64,000 nucleotides of DNA from Pithys albifrons albifrons (Eukaryota > Chordata > Aves > Passeriformes > Thamnophilidae): assembly GCF_047495875.1 (NCBI RefSeq), contig NC_092459.1, forward strand, positions 20,817,795-20,881,794, in the 5' to 3' direction. The first letter of the stretch is position 1; each line of letters opens with the position of its first letter. Below are positions 36,007 through 50,230 of this stretch, in pieces. A program made the position numbers and the translations under genes. The notes under the pieces were generated by a model that worked only from the letters and a program-made list of their open reading frames with translations, was not told the DNA's origin and made no database searches.

Positions 36007-36125
36007 ACTGAGATTGGATATTGCACTGAGTGCCATGATCTAGTAAATGGACTGGAGTTGGACCAAGGGTTGGGCTTGATGATCTTGGAGGTCTTTTCCA
36101 ACCCAAACGATTCTATGATTCTATT
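35361..36125 (+). mobile_element. CR1 LINE, 5'-truncated, with an internal deletion
   Basis: A young-looking CR1 copy: 3' part of ORF2 plus 3' UTR, ending CCAACCCAAACGATTCTATGATTCTATT. It is closely related to the minus-strand copy at 52829-53962; by eye there are roughly two dozen differences over the shared 590 bp or so, and the first 120+ bp are almost identical. Relative to that copy, about 375 bp are missing at 35948-35951, where the CCAGGGAAG block runs straight into GCATTGGAACGGGC. The element's 5' truncation is within about 8 bp of the truncation point of the 52829 copy. The deletion shifts the frame and removes the C-terminal part of ORF2. Confidence 0.95.
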
Positions 36126-37296
36126 TTAATTATGCATACAAGGAATCATAGAAATACATCCAAATCCCACAAGAATGACATGCCACTGCATTTAGATACA
36201 AACACTATAAGACTTTGCTTCTGTTTATTAATTTTAACTTCTGGTACATGGAAGCGCAAAACTAGTCCCTTTCAGGTACTGTTTTTGCATGATTAACTTA
36301 TCTGTTTTGAAACACCAAAGTTCTAGTGTAGCAACTTTCTTATTCAGCAGAAAGGCTTTGACAGGATCCTTTCCCAAAAAATAATAGTGAAGTAGAGGCT
36401 ATTTAGACACACATGCAAATGAAGAAAAGGGCATTACATGTGAGGTAGGTCTTACACCTTGAGAAGTCCCAAGCAGTCCATGGATGTATTCACTTCAGTT
36501 TTATTCACTACATACATATTCGCTTCATTTTTTGAACCTTGTTTCCAAGGAATGCATCTTGTATATGAAATAAATGGTCAGTTGGATAATACTATCCAAT
36601 TATTACACTGGAAAATACATTTTTTGCCATTTCAGAAATAAATTTTTATTATAATACACATGTTCTCTTGAGTCACCAACATTCCTTTTACTTACAGTGA
36701 CAAACTTTAAGCCATCACCCACCTAGGTGCACAGACCATGCAACCTTGAAGTATGGAAAAGGTAAATAGAACACCAAGACTGTAGTGTAACTGTTTTGCA
36801 TGCTTGTCTCAAACACATATCCAGATGCCTTTGCAATTGCCCTTTCCTTTTTCAGTAGCTGAACTGACTCAACAGAGAAAACAACCATGAGTTAAAAGGT
36901 GGTCCTATTTGCAATTTACAATGTCCAATAACCATCCCAACTTTGTATTTTCATTGCAATATTTTTCATGTGATACATAGTAATACTTAAACATGAAGGT
37001 ATTTAAGCATATGAGTAGTTTAATTGCTAAAAGGAAAATATTTTGCATTTGTGTAGAGTTTATGGTCGATCACCATATTAATGGGTTAATTTCCCTTAGA
37101 AAAGCAAAGACTTGCTAAAATATTTTTTTCCAAAGTCTACTCAATTTTAAAATATTCATATGATCAAAATGCCAGTATCACTTTTGAGTAAGAAACACTA
37201 CCTCATGTTTATATAGGATAGATTCCATCTCTGGTTTTAGTTGTGCTTATTGGTTTGACCATAACATTTTAATTTTCAGACTTTGAAACTGAAATA
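36126..37296. other. Unique AT-rich spacer between two CR1 copies
   Basis: No gene or further element recognised. GGAATCATAGAAATAC at 36141-36156 resembles an inverted CR1 tail, but the homology does not continue. Confidence 0.55.
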
Positions 37297-37963
37297 CAAT
37301 TATTGTGGTGGTGGATGAGAGCTGGACATCAGCCAGCAAGGTGCATTTATAGCCCAGAAAGCCAATTGTGTTCTGAGCTGCAACAAAAGCAGCATGACCA
37401 GAAGGTAGAGGGAGGTGATTCTTCCCTTCTACTCCACTTTTGTGATACTCCAACTGAAGTTCTGTGTTCAGCTCTGCTTTGTTCAGCACAAGACATTGCT
37501 GGAGTGAGTTCAGAGAAGGTTCCATCAGGATGATTAGAGGTATGGACACCTCTCAAAGCAGGAAAGGCTGAGAGAATAGGGATTATTCAGTCTGGAAAAG
37601 AGAAGACTTTTGAGTAACCTGATTGTGGCCTTCCAGTACTTGAAGGAAGTCTACAGGAAAGATATAAGGGACCTTTTTACAAGAGTATGTAGTGATAGGA
37701 ACAGGGAGAATGGATTCAAACTAAAAGAGAGTAGGTTTAAATTAGATATTAGGAGGAGGTTCTTCACTGTGAGGGTAGTGAGGCACTGGAATATGGTGCC
37801 CAGAGAAGCTGTGGATATCCCATCTCTGGTGTCTTCAATGCCAGGCTGGATGGAGCTCTGAGTAACCCAGCCTAGTGAAAGGTGTTCCTGCCCATGCCAG
37901 TGCGGTTGGAACCAGATGATCTTTAAGGTCCATTCCAAATCAAACCATTCTATGATTCTATGA
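37297..37963 (+). mobile_element. CR1 LINE 3' fragment, forward
   Basis: About 670 bp. It opens in ORF2 at the segment encoding the VVDESWTSASK-like region (GGTGGATGAGAGCTGGACAT), continues through AGCATGACCAGAAGG and the C-terminal part, and ends with a full 3' UTR finishing CATTCTATGATTCTATG. The frames are broken by indels; 37610-37861 is the longest open piece and overlaps the 3' end of ORF2 (RRFFTVRVVRHWNMVPREAV). It is of the same 3' UTR type as the copy at 17400 but better preserved. Confidence 0.93.
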
Positions 37964-40900
37964 ATATTAAGTAGGCATTTTGGGATGTCTCACCTAGAAA
38001 TGCATTGCCTGATCTTGGTACACTTTATAAATGGAGCTTGTATGGATGCTGAAGACAGCTGGACTACCCTAAATTCTTTTAAGTGAGATTATTTCTGAAA
38101 ATCAGCACCTAAAAAGCTGGGAACTTTATTCACAAACATTCAAACTACCTGAAATTATTACAATTTATAAAACAGTGGTAGAGAAGAGGTGCCCAACCAT
38201 GGTCTCTAATGTTTTTTTTACAGCTGAGTCATAAGGATTTCTGTATGGCATTCAGTAAAATGCACTGATGATGTATTTAGCAAAAAATAACAAAAAAACA
38301 AACAAAAAAATCCCACACCAAACACCACGCTCCCCCAAACCCCCAAGCAATACTGATAAAAGCAAAATGAGATATTTCCATGAACTCTACTAAAATATTT
38401 TGTACTTCTAGCAATAGCAGCTGGAAGAAGCAATTCTAAACTTTTCCTTCTTCAGATGAATTTCTATACAGTGAGGAAACTCTTGACTAAGCTCTAGAAG
38501 ACTGCCATGAAAATGGTAATTTCTGCATATAGAGGTGGACTCTTCAGCACAGAACAACTGTTGACTGTATGACCATTAATGGGAAATTTTACATTCACGG
38601 TCCTCTGAGAGTGAGCAGAATGATTATCAGAAGACAGGAAAGATATTGTGTCAAATCTAGTGTGTAGAAAACAAGTGTATCAGAACCCTTCTGGTTCTGG
38701 GGCCTTTTGTGAATTGAAAACTACAGCAAGATTGGCACTTTCATCATTATTTGATATTAAACTTATAAATGAAATCCTCTTACCTGTTCAATTGATAATG
38801 ATTCATGACAGTCATTCAAAATATAATAAATACCCTTGCACTGCTTTAAAGGTCACGTGTTTGACAAAATACCACTCTTGAGGTATTAGATTCCATGTCT
38901 GCTACTTAAAAAGGTTTTTCAGAAGTTAATCATAAACATGACCTAGCAGATTAAAACTCATGAAAGGCATAAGTAATATGCAGTGTTGTCGATACTTTCT
39001 GAATACACATTATCAAGATTGTTAGCTCTCTGGGAAATCCTTTAAGCATGTCACAGATTTTCTCTGTTTCCCAAGACCAAAATCCCAACCACCAAGTTTA
39101 CTCTGGCAAAGTCACAACAAGGTTCAACTGAAGTAACTGAAATCACTCTTATGTTTGTCAAAAGTAAACAAAAAAATACATTTGCTGCCATGTTTTTATT
39201 TAATATTAAAAATCTGAAATGATTTCCAGCTTGACAAATTTTAGGCATGCGTCAGACTTTGGAAGCTCACATGAAGAAATATTTTGCAATGAATAATTTT
39301 AAAAGTATCCCCTCAATTAATCACTCATTTATGTGGAAAAGATCAAGAGCGGTAACATTTCAAAATTAGCATCCACACAGTAGTTTTGTTATGATATTTA
39401 ACATGAATAACCACATAATTATATATGAGTAAGATTGATAAAGCAACCTGTAACTGCTTATGTCAAAGTTTTTTACAAGGAAGTTCTGTGAAAGGAACCA
39501 TTAAGAAGTAAATGGGCAATTTATTCTTTTTATTTTTAAATCTAAATGTATACATTTCAGCAGATGTTTATAGTCTTTTGATACTACTCTGCACTATTAG
39601 GTAAATGACAGCCACATGCATATACATTTATGCATACATGTGTATGTGTGAGTTTAAAATATATACACATCAATAGAGAGATGTGCACATGAGAGACCAT
39701 AGTGTTTTTTAGCTCATCAGTTCATATGCTAAATGTATTAATTTTCTGAGACTTTCTAATCTTGGTCTGTTAGTTTTCTAAAAACTGTCTGAAAAGTGTG
39801 TTGGCATTCAGGCAGCCAAATGGACAGAAACTCTTGGTGAAGTAAGGAACATTCACAAGAAATTGTACCTGATGTCACATCTTTTTGGTTTATATTAATC
39901 ACTTTATACTTGACCTCTGATCTATAGATCTTTACAGAATAAATAAAACTTCAGTACACCACTGACCTAAAAAGAGACAATTGCAAGTCTGCCTGTAGAG
40001 TTCTGACAGTCAATGAAACCAAAAATAGATCTTTATTAATAGTGAATTCCACTTTCTGTCAGGCATTTTTTCTTGTTAATAATCCTTACCACTCTAATTG
40101 CATGGTGTTTTGCAAACCTCACAAACAAATTACCTGCTACAGACTAGTTGGGCATAACAAAAACAATTATGTATGCATAATTGATGATTTATTGTTTTAT
40201 TTGTTCTATTTTTTTCCTCTGTTATATGTTAACTACCATAAACAAAGCAAGTTCTGAGTTTGCCTATGCTGGCATGTCAAGTTACAGCCTCAAAGTCTAG
40301 TAGGAGCTTCACTGACAGTCTGACTTGTATACCAGCGTTGTAACTCACTGTAACATGGGAGCTCACATTCTGCAATAGAAAGTATTTTGTCCTAAAGAAA
40401 ACAGGTTTACTTTCAACTGGAAGTGATTTTTTTGCAATGGTCTTTATGGCCAAATCAAGCATTACCTAGTGGAGGAAGAAGAAATCTAGACAGCTAATCC
40501 CAGGTAATGCTCCATGTCCATGCTAAACTAGGAAGTGCTGATGTAGAGACTAACACTTGGCTACAATCCCACTGGTAAATATAGTTCCATTCTTAAAGCC
40601 AATAAACTTATTTATGCCTCCCTATATGCCTATAAATCATTGTTTTACACTGGTTTGATGATCTCTAATTCACTTATTCATGATTTTAAAACACTTGGGA
40701 CTGAGGTGCCTGCAATTGCCTGAGGGATAATGAGGTATGAGTTGGGTCAGACAAAGACGATGTAAGTCCATTACAGTAAAAAGTATGAAGCAAAGTGAAA
40801 AAAGTGAGTTTAAAGACAGAGAGTGCCTGACCCACAGGAAGGAGGCTGCCATTCCTGCATTGTGGAGTGGGACTATCAAAGGCAGAGTAGAGAGATGGTT

Positions 40901-42245
40901 GGGGGTGATGAGAACAAACGGAGCACAGAGGAAAGAAGACTGGGCAGAGAAAAGGTGCTTTAACAGAAATTAGATGCACTGAGGAACTGCACCTGACTTT
41001 AAAGATGAGAACGAAAGTTCACATTTCACATATAAGAACAAAGGTGAAGTAAGTGAAGAGTTTCCAGGGGGAGCAGTGACAACACTAGAAAGACAAGAGT
41101 AGAAAATTTTATAAGGGGGGAAGGACAGAGGAAGAGAACGTTAGTTACATCATCTGTGGAAACTCTAGGCTAGGATTGCAGGTAAGACAATTTCAGGTTT
41201 TAAAGAGAAGGATATAGTGCTGATTTTTAGACATAGGGCTATGTACCTATTTGAGAACCACCTGTGTTCCAGTGGTGCAGGAAAGAAATCTTACCCTACC
41301 AGCAGAAAGAAGGAATTGTAAACTTTAACAAACGGAGAACATACTGTGAGGTGCAAAACAAAGGTGCCACTAATACAGATATCTATTTATTTCTGGATAA
41401 ACAGGTCCTTAACAGTACCATGAATGAAAATCAGTGGTAATGTCAGAATAACCTTTAAAACACAGTGAATCTTAGTATTTTCTCAGAAAAATTTAGTCAT
41501 TTATCGTAGAGGTAGATCAAGTGGTCTTTGTATGCCTGTGCTCAAGAATGAAGACTTTTGTTTGCACACCAACATGAAGCAATTATCATTTGAAAGAAGA
41601 CTCACCTTGCATGATTATTCATAAGATTAAAATGTGGAGTGCTCCCAAGCACTCCCAATGGACTTGGTATTTCCATTGCTAAGTGGAATTTGTTACCATT
41701 AACGCTACTAGTCTCCATGCAGAACAGGGGTAACACTAAAGAAGGTAGAAGTTGTGATGTTAACATCAAGTCACTGTACTGTCAGATAACACAAAAGTGA
41801 TATTTGTATAACACTTTGTAATGTAGCTTAAAGTGGAAATTATGCAAGCCCAGTTTCATGTTTGTGGATGTCTCATGCAACTGCTTATATAGCCTTTCTT
41901 TTGAATGCCACTGTTTGGCTGCAAAGCATATGCTTTAGGGGATTTCACTGTGTTCCCGCAGGGCTGTTTGGAGCACTGAAAGGATTCTAGTAATTCACAA
42001 ACTTTGAAAAATGAGCACTCTTGACAATAGGTGAAAGACACATAGCCTGTCTCCTGTAACAACTATAAAATAAATTGAAACATTATTGCTGTCCCTGCCC
42101 TCCAATACACACATGATGAAACTGTTATAAGCTTTGTCCAAAGCAGTTAAACAGGCTCATATAAAGACACGTTATTGATAACAGGAAAGGTATGCATTTC
42201 TAAAGGGAAGACATCTCCACAAGCTAGATACTAAATTTGTTATAT

Positions 42246-42247
42246 AA

Positions 42248-42278
<31 letters not shown>
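42246..42278. repeat. A-rich tract
   Basis: Three A-runs of about 10 separated by single G residues. No processed-pseudogene body precedes it. Confidence 0.85.
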
Positions 42279-45200
42279 GTTTTCCAATTGGTAACATTCC
42301 TGTAGTTGTAAAATAGAAAAATGTTCTGGTACTCATCCTCCCATGGGCCCCATTTCAAGATATTCTCCTACATATTTGTACATTTTTTTTCTTTCTCAGC
42401 TTACATTTATAACTCCACATCACATCTACAATTCTTAATACAGTCATTTATATGCAGTGAAAATCTGGAAGTGGCTGATAGCCACTAAACAGAATCTCAT
42501 TTGGGACTAACAGCTTTGGGTGATGGCATCTAAGGCTGTGGGCCAGAAAGAAAAAAAGAAGGATGGGGTAGAAGCAGGGGGGCTGTTGAACATGACCATT
42601 CATCTCACATAAAAGGCAATCGATTGCCATGCAACTTAATAGAACTGCTGATTTGGAATTCATTCAAATACAGAGCTCTGAACAGAATCCTTGAATGAGT
42701 AAACAATTTGCTTTTGTGAAAGACATATGAGTTCTCTCATCATCTGACACTAAAAAACAATACACAATAAATATTCTAAGTTCAAGTTAATTACAAAAGA
42801 AACCTCTCACTCAATTTTAGGAAATACTGTAAAAAAAAGTATAATTTAATATTGAATTGAAAAATGTGCTCAATCAGTGTTAGACATGTTCAAAAGTTTA
42901 TGAACAATTCGTTTTACAGATGGTTGATTCCAAAACTTAAAGGCAGATATGGACACTTAAAAAACCATAAAAAGCAATAGCAACAGGTGCAAAAATATGT
43001 ATTTTTAAAATTATGCATATTTAATAACTATATGGACTTTTGTTTATGGTCCAGAAAATAATGGTAGTCAAGAAAAATGGGTTTGCATTCTTTACAATGA
43101 GAATAACCCAAAGTGTATACATTACTCTAACCAAAACTCGCTTGAACATGAAAGGGAGGTTTAAATTGCTTTTTAAAGATAACCAGACAGAAACAACCTG
43201 AAGACCATTTTACAAAATAAATCTGTTTAAAAACAAAGGGAAGTCAAGATTTTAAGAATCTTATGCAGAAGGTACTGGACTGATGAGATAAAACAAATTG
43301 CTAGAAAAAATAAACACTGTATGTAATAAGTTGCTAATTTTGGTATAAAAACTTGGGATTGGAGTTATATTTTTTGATAAACACTACCTCCATGTTTTTC
43401 TAATATGGAAACTTTGTTTCTGAACTGTGAATTCCAGAACTAAAATTTAGACAATTTTCTGAGATGAGTAGAGCTCTGATTCTAGATTACTAATAATAAC
43501 TTTCTGGAAAAAAATACCAACATTGACAATGATTCTATAGAAGTGCTGCATCAATAAATATATCTGTAATGTAGGATAGAAATATGATGAAAACCTTGTT
43601 GCACTGTGGCTGCTGAAATCCAATAACACCTTACACTTAATTGCAATCTCAGTTTTGCTCAGCCTTAACGGAGAGTCACGCATCCAAAATTTCTTTAGTG
43701 GTCCTTACAGACCAATGTTACCACAACAGGTCTTCAGATGAACTAGGATTTCTATGGAATAGTCTTAGTCTGTCTAAAGTTTTCTTTTGGCTTTTTCTTC
43801 ACTTGCCACAATTATGTAGTGTCACACACATTGTAATAAGAAATTTATATCCAAGAGATACTACAATATGTAGAGCAACTACATCAATTTAATTATCTAT
43901 GATCCTACCAAAAACTACATCATAAAGGAGTAGGGTCTAATATTTTCTCCACACTGGAGAATGCTTTTCTCACATACGTAAATTTCTTTCTATGACCTCT
44001 GTCAGACATGCCGTAATTAATAACATGTTTAGATGAGATGTCACTTGTCTTCTATTATTCTCAGAATTCCAGTCATAAATTCAAATCAGCCACAAGCTGA
44101 ATTAATTAATTGTTCTTACTTAAGGTTATAAGTGAGGGGAAAAAATATGATTGCTCATAAAAGGATACAATTTCCCTTTGGCACAAAACACAGTTTTTCA
44201 AAATGCATATATATGTTTCTGATTTACATAATCAAATAATGAGAGTCAGCTCAATAATGTGGTGGTTTGATGGAACAAAATAAAAAAATGGATTTATCTT
44301 ACTGATAAGAGGAAATCTAAATTATTATACAACTTATAAATTAATTAAAAATTTACAGTTGTTTCAGTCTTTAGTTGTGACAGGTTCTCACCATACCATA
44401 TGTAATCTTTGACTGGTTTGATACATGCAAGGTTTGAAGCAAATCCTGAAGCAGAATTCAATGCAGGCATTTGAAAGGCTGTCTTTGAATGCATCATTCC
44501 TGAAGAGTCTATCTTGGCCAAGGTTTTGATAACTGAAAAACCTTGTGAATGGCAATCTCTTGGTAACTTGGTTTGTCATGGTCTTTAGATGGGGTGGATT
44601 TGAACTGTCTAAGTAACCTATTTGTGATGCATGATTTTGCCTCTATGCATCTTTGTACCTAAAAATGAGTATGTAGGACTAGTCCTTTTGTTGTGATTCA
44701 CACTTCAAGAATCTGGGCTACCAGCCATTAAAAATAATTTTCATTGAATATTTCTAACTTAATTAACCTAAAGAAATCCTAGGATTAATATGTTTATCTC
44801 TTATTCACAGTTTATTTTTGTTTTGCACAGCTGTGTAACCTGATAAACTCCTTTTTTATATCTTGCGGTAAATGTTAGCATCTCACTCAGTGCACCTTGG
44901 CTGCAAACATGAACATCATCATTACCACTTCTGAGCACTGGAAAACTGCCCCATTTTGACAGCATGAGTAGGTGAACTGGGGTTGAAATGTTGATTCTTA
45001 GGGACTCTCAGAAAGAACTAAGCACTCCCTTCTCATTTTGTGCTAAACCAAAGTCTACAGAAACAAAAACTAAACAATTCTATTTATCAAATAAAATATT
45101 TTTACATCTAATGTCAACTGAAGTAATTTTAAGTTCCTAAATTAAATTTGTAGCTATTTTTACTAACTTTTCCAAGGTCCAGATTTCAGCTGGGGAGCCC

Positions 45201-46157
45201 TTGAGAGTAAAGAATTAAGAGTCTGCATCCTTTTGCGTACTGGGAAGAAGGGCTGAGAAATTTCCTTCAGCTAAGCACTGATGTGGCTCATGTAAGCTCT
45301 TCCTATACTGTCTCCCATTTTTCTAAAGGGCATCTAGTTATTAGTCATCCTTGAAATATTCTCCCCAGGACTGACCTGCTGAACTGTTAGCTTCTTAGAG
45401 TGAGAAGCAGGAAAAGGGGGTCTATTTTCTGAAAGTCTGTTTACATAATCTTAGAAAAGTGAAGAAGCAAAGAAAGGATTTGCCTGCTCTCCAGTTGACC
45501 TTGAAGTCTGTAGGGCAAACCACAAAAGTTATGTAACAATTAAAATAGACAAGAGGAAAGGAGGCAAATCCTCCAGAATCCCCAAATATAGAAATGCTAT
45601 ATATGATTAGCCACTATTATTTTCAATCTGCCTAGTGCATTTTATGAGGCCAATCTTGGTTTAATTACTGTGATTAAAAAAGTATCTTCTTTATAAAATA
45701 ATACTTTGATTTAAAAAGTATTTTCACATTAATATATAAAACAATAGAAGAAAATATAAAATAAATGGCATCATACGATTTCCAACACAGTTTTTAGAAA
45801 ATTGAATGTCAATAAAATTAATTTCTTAAATTTCAGATTCCACAAATTATACAAAGCTTAAATTTGGTATTTAGTGTTAGGAAATAGTCCTGTCTTCCAA
45901 CCACATTTGATTTTTTCCTGTGTGTAATGGTAATCTAAGAAAATAATCAGTAATGAAAAATAAACAGTAGGATATTACAATCTTCATAATTTTGGAACAT
46001 CCTAGAGTTATGTGAGTATTAAACTGAGATCATTCTATGAAAATGCTGATCTGGCACAGGATATAAATGGTGATCTGAAGAGACTGTCACTATATTGTAG
46101 CAATTAAAGAGAGAGCAGAATCAGACCCCATACATTTGATCTAACAATTTAACTATT

Positions 46158-46190
46158 TAAAAAAAAAAAAAAAAGAAAAAAAAAAGAAAG
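46158..46190. repeat. A-rich tract
   Basis: A-runs of about 16 and 10 with G interruptions. Nothing upstream looks like a retrocopy. Confidence 0.85.
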
Positions 46191-49100
46191 GAGAAAGTTC
46201 AATGTTTTTGTCTTTTTAAAATTCAAAATATATTATTCTCCACACAAATCCAAGGTAAATAGAGAACTTCCACAGAAGTGGTCTAAGACAACTGTGACTT
46301 CTTTCATAGTAGCCTGTACACACATTCCTCCTTCCTTCCCAAAAAGGCAGTTCAGAAAAACAGCTTTAACAGATCGCTAGTTTTTTGTCATTAATTTAGA
46401 CCTCATACGGGAATGATTTCACTGAGTGCAGACTCTCTAAAGGGAGAATGAGATGAGCTCGAGATTGACAAAATCAGCCAAATAAGTTAAAAGGTTAAAA
46501 AGTGGCTGCTGTCAAAAGATAAAAAAGCAGGTAGTTGATGGATAGGAAGACACTTCTCTCAATATAAAATGTTTTGTTAATTACCTAGGACATTTGACAT
46601 ACTAAATTTTAAAGGGGAAAATGGAACATAAGTAAAGCTAGGTGGCGACATGCTACAGCTGTAAAACATTATTTCTGACTTACAACTTCAGAATGATTTA
46701 CCTGTCAGGCATCTCCAGTGAAGTGACCTTGACCTGTCAATGCGGGTGCATTAAATGTTCTGTCTGGCCTCTAACACTAATAGTGATCACAGGGTACAGC
46801 ATAAAGAATTCTTCAGAATGCTCTAAAGAGCAAGGGTAAAAAAGAAAGAATGACACAAAATGCTTCACATCATAGTTATAGCCCTGAACTTTTTGTCTGA
46901 TAAAAAGGTCAGAGAGGGTAAAGAAGACAGATATTCAAGAAATAAAGGTGTTTCTTGTTTTCTCCCAACAATATAAAAGGATACACTATAAAAAAAGAAA
47001 CACTGGTATAAGGGACACAAAATTTATGCTCCTTTCTTACCACTCTTAGAGGAGTACCACTTAAAAAGGAAAAGTGTTATGACTGTGGTCAAAGGCAAAA
47101 TGGAAGAAAGTTAGTGAGACTATTGTAAGCAAAATTAGGACATTCTGTATTCAATCTCTGCTGCATAAATTTTGGACCATAAGATTCATATAATGTTTAT
47201 TACATGAATCCTTTGACACAAAAAGAGAGACGAGAAAAAAATTAAAAACACACCAACCACTGTTAGTAAAAAATAAAAGCAGAAATGCTTTTTAAAACAC
47301 TTCCATTATGAAAGCATATTTCAGAGCAATTGCACTAGGCAGAATAATTAGCCTGGTATTTTGTGGATTGATAGCTTTGTGTATCTTTTGCCCAAGACTG
47401 TCATATCTTCTTAGAACCACTTCAGCATAAGATACAGACTGCTTTCTTAATTTATCCAAATTTCTTTGTACAGGAGAAAGGAATCACATGGTGTGAAAAA
47501 AATCCATAGCATCAGGTCCTGCAACTCCCTTAGTAGATACAGACCCTGTTGAAGGCACAGGTCACTGTCATTCTGTGCGGAGTGCACAGACACACAGGCC
47601 AGACTAAGCACTCTGCTGTCAATGTCCAACATATGCATGTTCCACTGAAGGAACTATCCATGTAGGCTAAATTTGTGATCCTCAGCTAGATGCCCTTTAG
47701 ACCCAGGCAACAGTTTTCAGCCATAACACTCTCAGGAATGAAGAAGATTTTACACATTTTGAGAATACCTTCAAATTTTTCTAAACTGTAAATGGAAAAA
47801 CAAAAAGAAAGAAATGACAGAAAGTTCAAATCTTTATTTTTATGCTTTACAAATATACCATTTAAATTTTAAACCAAGTTCCATCAGATGTAGTACAAAT
47901 CAGTATTTCTCCCAGCAAAAAAACAAAACAAAACAATAGAGAGAAGAGGTCCATCTCTCTCATAGATTCATGTGTATCCTCACTCATTGGTATTTCTCAT
48001 GCCTTCCAAACTTCATAGGATTATTCAGCTTGGAGGTACAAAGAGTTTCTGTTTTACAGGTGGCAGAACAGGTCACTAAGGAGCCCTTTTCAGTAAGGTC
48101 ATCCACGATGAATCTATCAGGAAAGCTGTAGGAAGGCAGTTGACAAATTAAACAGCATCTCAGATCAGCCAACTGCCTTTGCCAACATCATGACATAACT
48201 TATATAACTCATTAACATAAGTTATTCCAGGCTGGAAAAGACAGTCTGTGTCTCAAGTTCCGACAACACTCAGCTTTTGCAGGTTTTGGATCCTAGGAGC
48301 AGGCTCAGCACATCACAGATTGTGATATCCTGATCCCATCCTTCCTAACAGTGGCAGAAAAAAAGTTGTGGAAATTGGACAGGATTGTAGGCAGAGCAAG
48401 GCTGTTCTCTCTTCTTCCTCAAGCTTTCACCTTCTCCTGGCACTCAAAACTAAATGACATTTCTTACACCCATCTGAATTCTCTGATCTTTCCCACAGCC
48501 TTTGCTTCACAAACCCTTAGAAAACCCATTTGTCCCTCTAGACCCCTTGCTCTTTCAGCATCTCTTTGCCAGACTCCACTTACTGTTTCTGTTGCTGGGT
48601 GTTCTTGTGGTATCCCTGTTTAAGTGGAAGCAAGAAACATTGAAACCCTACATCTGCAGCAACTGCTTGCCAGAGAAAGAAGTATCTACATTACGGCACC
48701 GCTTTATATTTCACAATCAGAGTAATCAGAGTATATAAGAAAGGATGGGGCTCCTGCTGATATGGAATAGCAACTGCTTTCTCTAAAATCAAGCTCTAAG
48801 TGGTTCCCTTTACTTTCAAGGAGATGGAAGATTGTGCACTCACTTTATCATAATAACCTATTGTATCGACCAAGATTGAAACCAATCCTTTCTACCTTCT
48901 AGAGGAACATGTTACCTCAAGCTCTAAGATCAGGCAAGTGGTTGAAACAAACCATTATACTTTTTTAGGGTTGAGTTTTGTGCAAAACATACAAGTTTAT
49001 GGGGCTTGACAGAACATGCACATGCACAAAAATAAATAGACTTTTTTTTAGCCCAGCAGGAGCTCTGTTGTAAGACACAGCTCCATTACTGCTCTGAAAA

Positions 49101-50205
49101 TTATATCATTTTGCAAAGACTATTTTTGTGTAAAACACAGAAACAACTTTCAGAGGGGGAACTGGAATTCAGGTTTCTCCCGCCAAATCTGAACTGTTCA
49201 AACTCGAGGTTACGTTGGTTCTCTGCTTTATGAATCTTACTTCTTTTTCTATTAGCAAGGGTTAATCAGTTTTTCCCTAAGTCATCCTATCCACCACACA
49301 GGGTGGCCTCCTGTTTGTCTCAAAATCTGGTCTCAGCCTGTGTGCTGGAAAAATTAGATACTGCATTGCCTGAATCCTAAACTTTTGACTGGATTTAGCT
49401 TCAAGGGAATGTCCTTAGATCATAAACAAACTCATAGCAAATAGGAAGCTGAAAGCTTGAGTTTTAGACAAGCACCAAAACACCACACATTTTTCATAGT
49501 CCACTTGCTAGTAAGGAAGGGTTTATAAATTTAAAGCTGAAATGGGGGCTAAACTACAAGAGATTCACCTCTTCGAACATGCTTTGGCTTCCAAGATTGC
49601 ATTGAACCATCAGATACACTGAAAATAATATTGTATACTACAACATCTGAGTCATTGCTGATTCTGGCACAGGGGACACTCTTCAGAGAAATGCTGCTCT
49701 TTGATATATCTGAGTAGTCTTGTCCTCTTCATATACTATTCGCTTCCACAATAGACAACTTCAACTTGAGAGTACACTCACTTTCACTACTGCAGTGTGG
49801 CACAAAACAAATTGCAACCTGCGCCTATGAACACCAGAGCAGACACTAACTAAGCATAGAAGTATATGCATATATGAATAGTAAATTATCTTGAGACTGT
49901 GATACCTTCTGTTTATTGTATTAACTTCAATTAGAAGACAAATTTCAGAATGACCACAGTTGAAAAGAGAATGAAGAGGTAAAACACAAACCCTATCTTT
50001 TCAAATTAGGTGCAAGACAGTGCTTTGGAAATTTAAATATTAATTTCAAGATATACAAAACTGCACCTATAAAAACCTGGTAGTATCAAACAGACAGTTA
50101 TTAAAATAAGATTTTCTAAATTATATCTATGTACACATATTCACATACTACTTTTTCCAATGGCCTATTCAAAAGAACCTCAGGTTCCAAAGGCTTTTTG
50201 GGAAA

Positions 50206-50230
50206 AAACAAACAAACAAACAAACAAAAA
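50206..50230. repeat. (AAAC)n microsatellite
   Basis: Four or five AAAC units, followed by further A-rich sequence. Confidence 0.9.

Noticed and set aside
36141..36156. GGAATCATAGAAATAC resembling an inverted CR1 tail
   Set aside because: Similarity ends after about 12 bases, and what follows is unrelated to any CR1 3' UTR.
42246..42278. A-rich tracts here and at 46158-46190 as tails of processed pseudogenes
   Set aside because: No gene-like body precedes either tract, and CR1 does not mobilise poly(A) mRNAs efficiently in birds.
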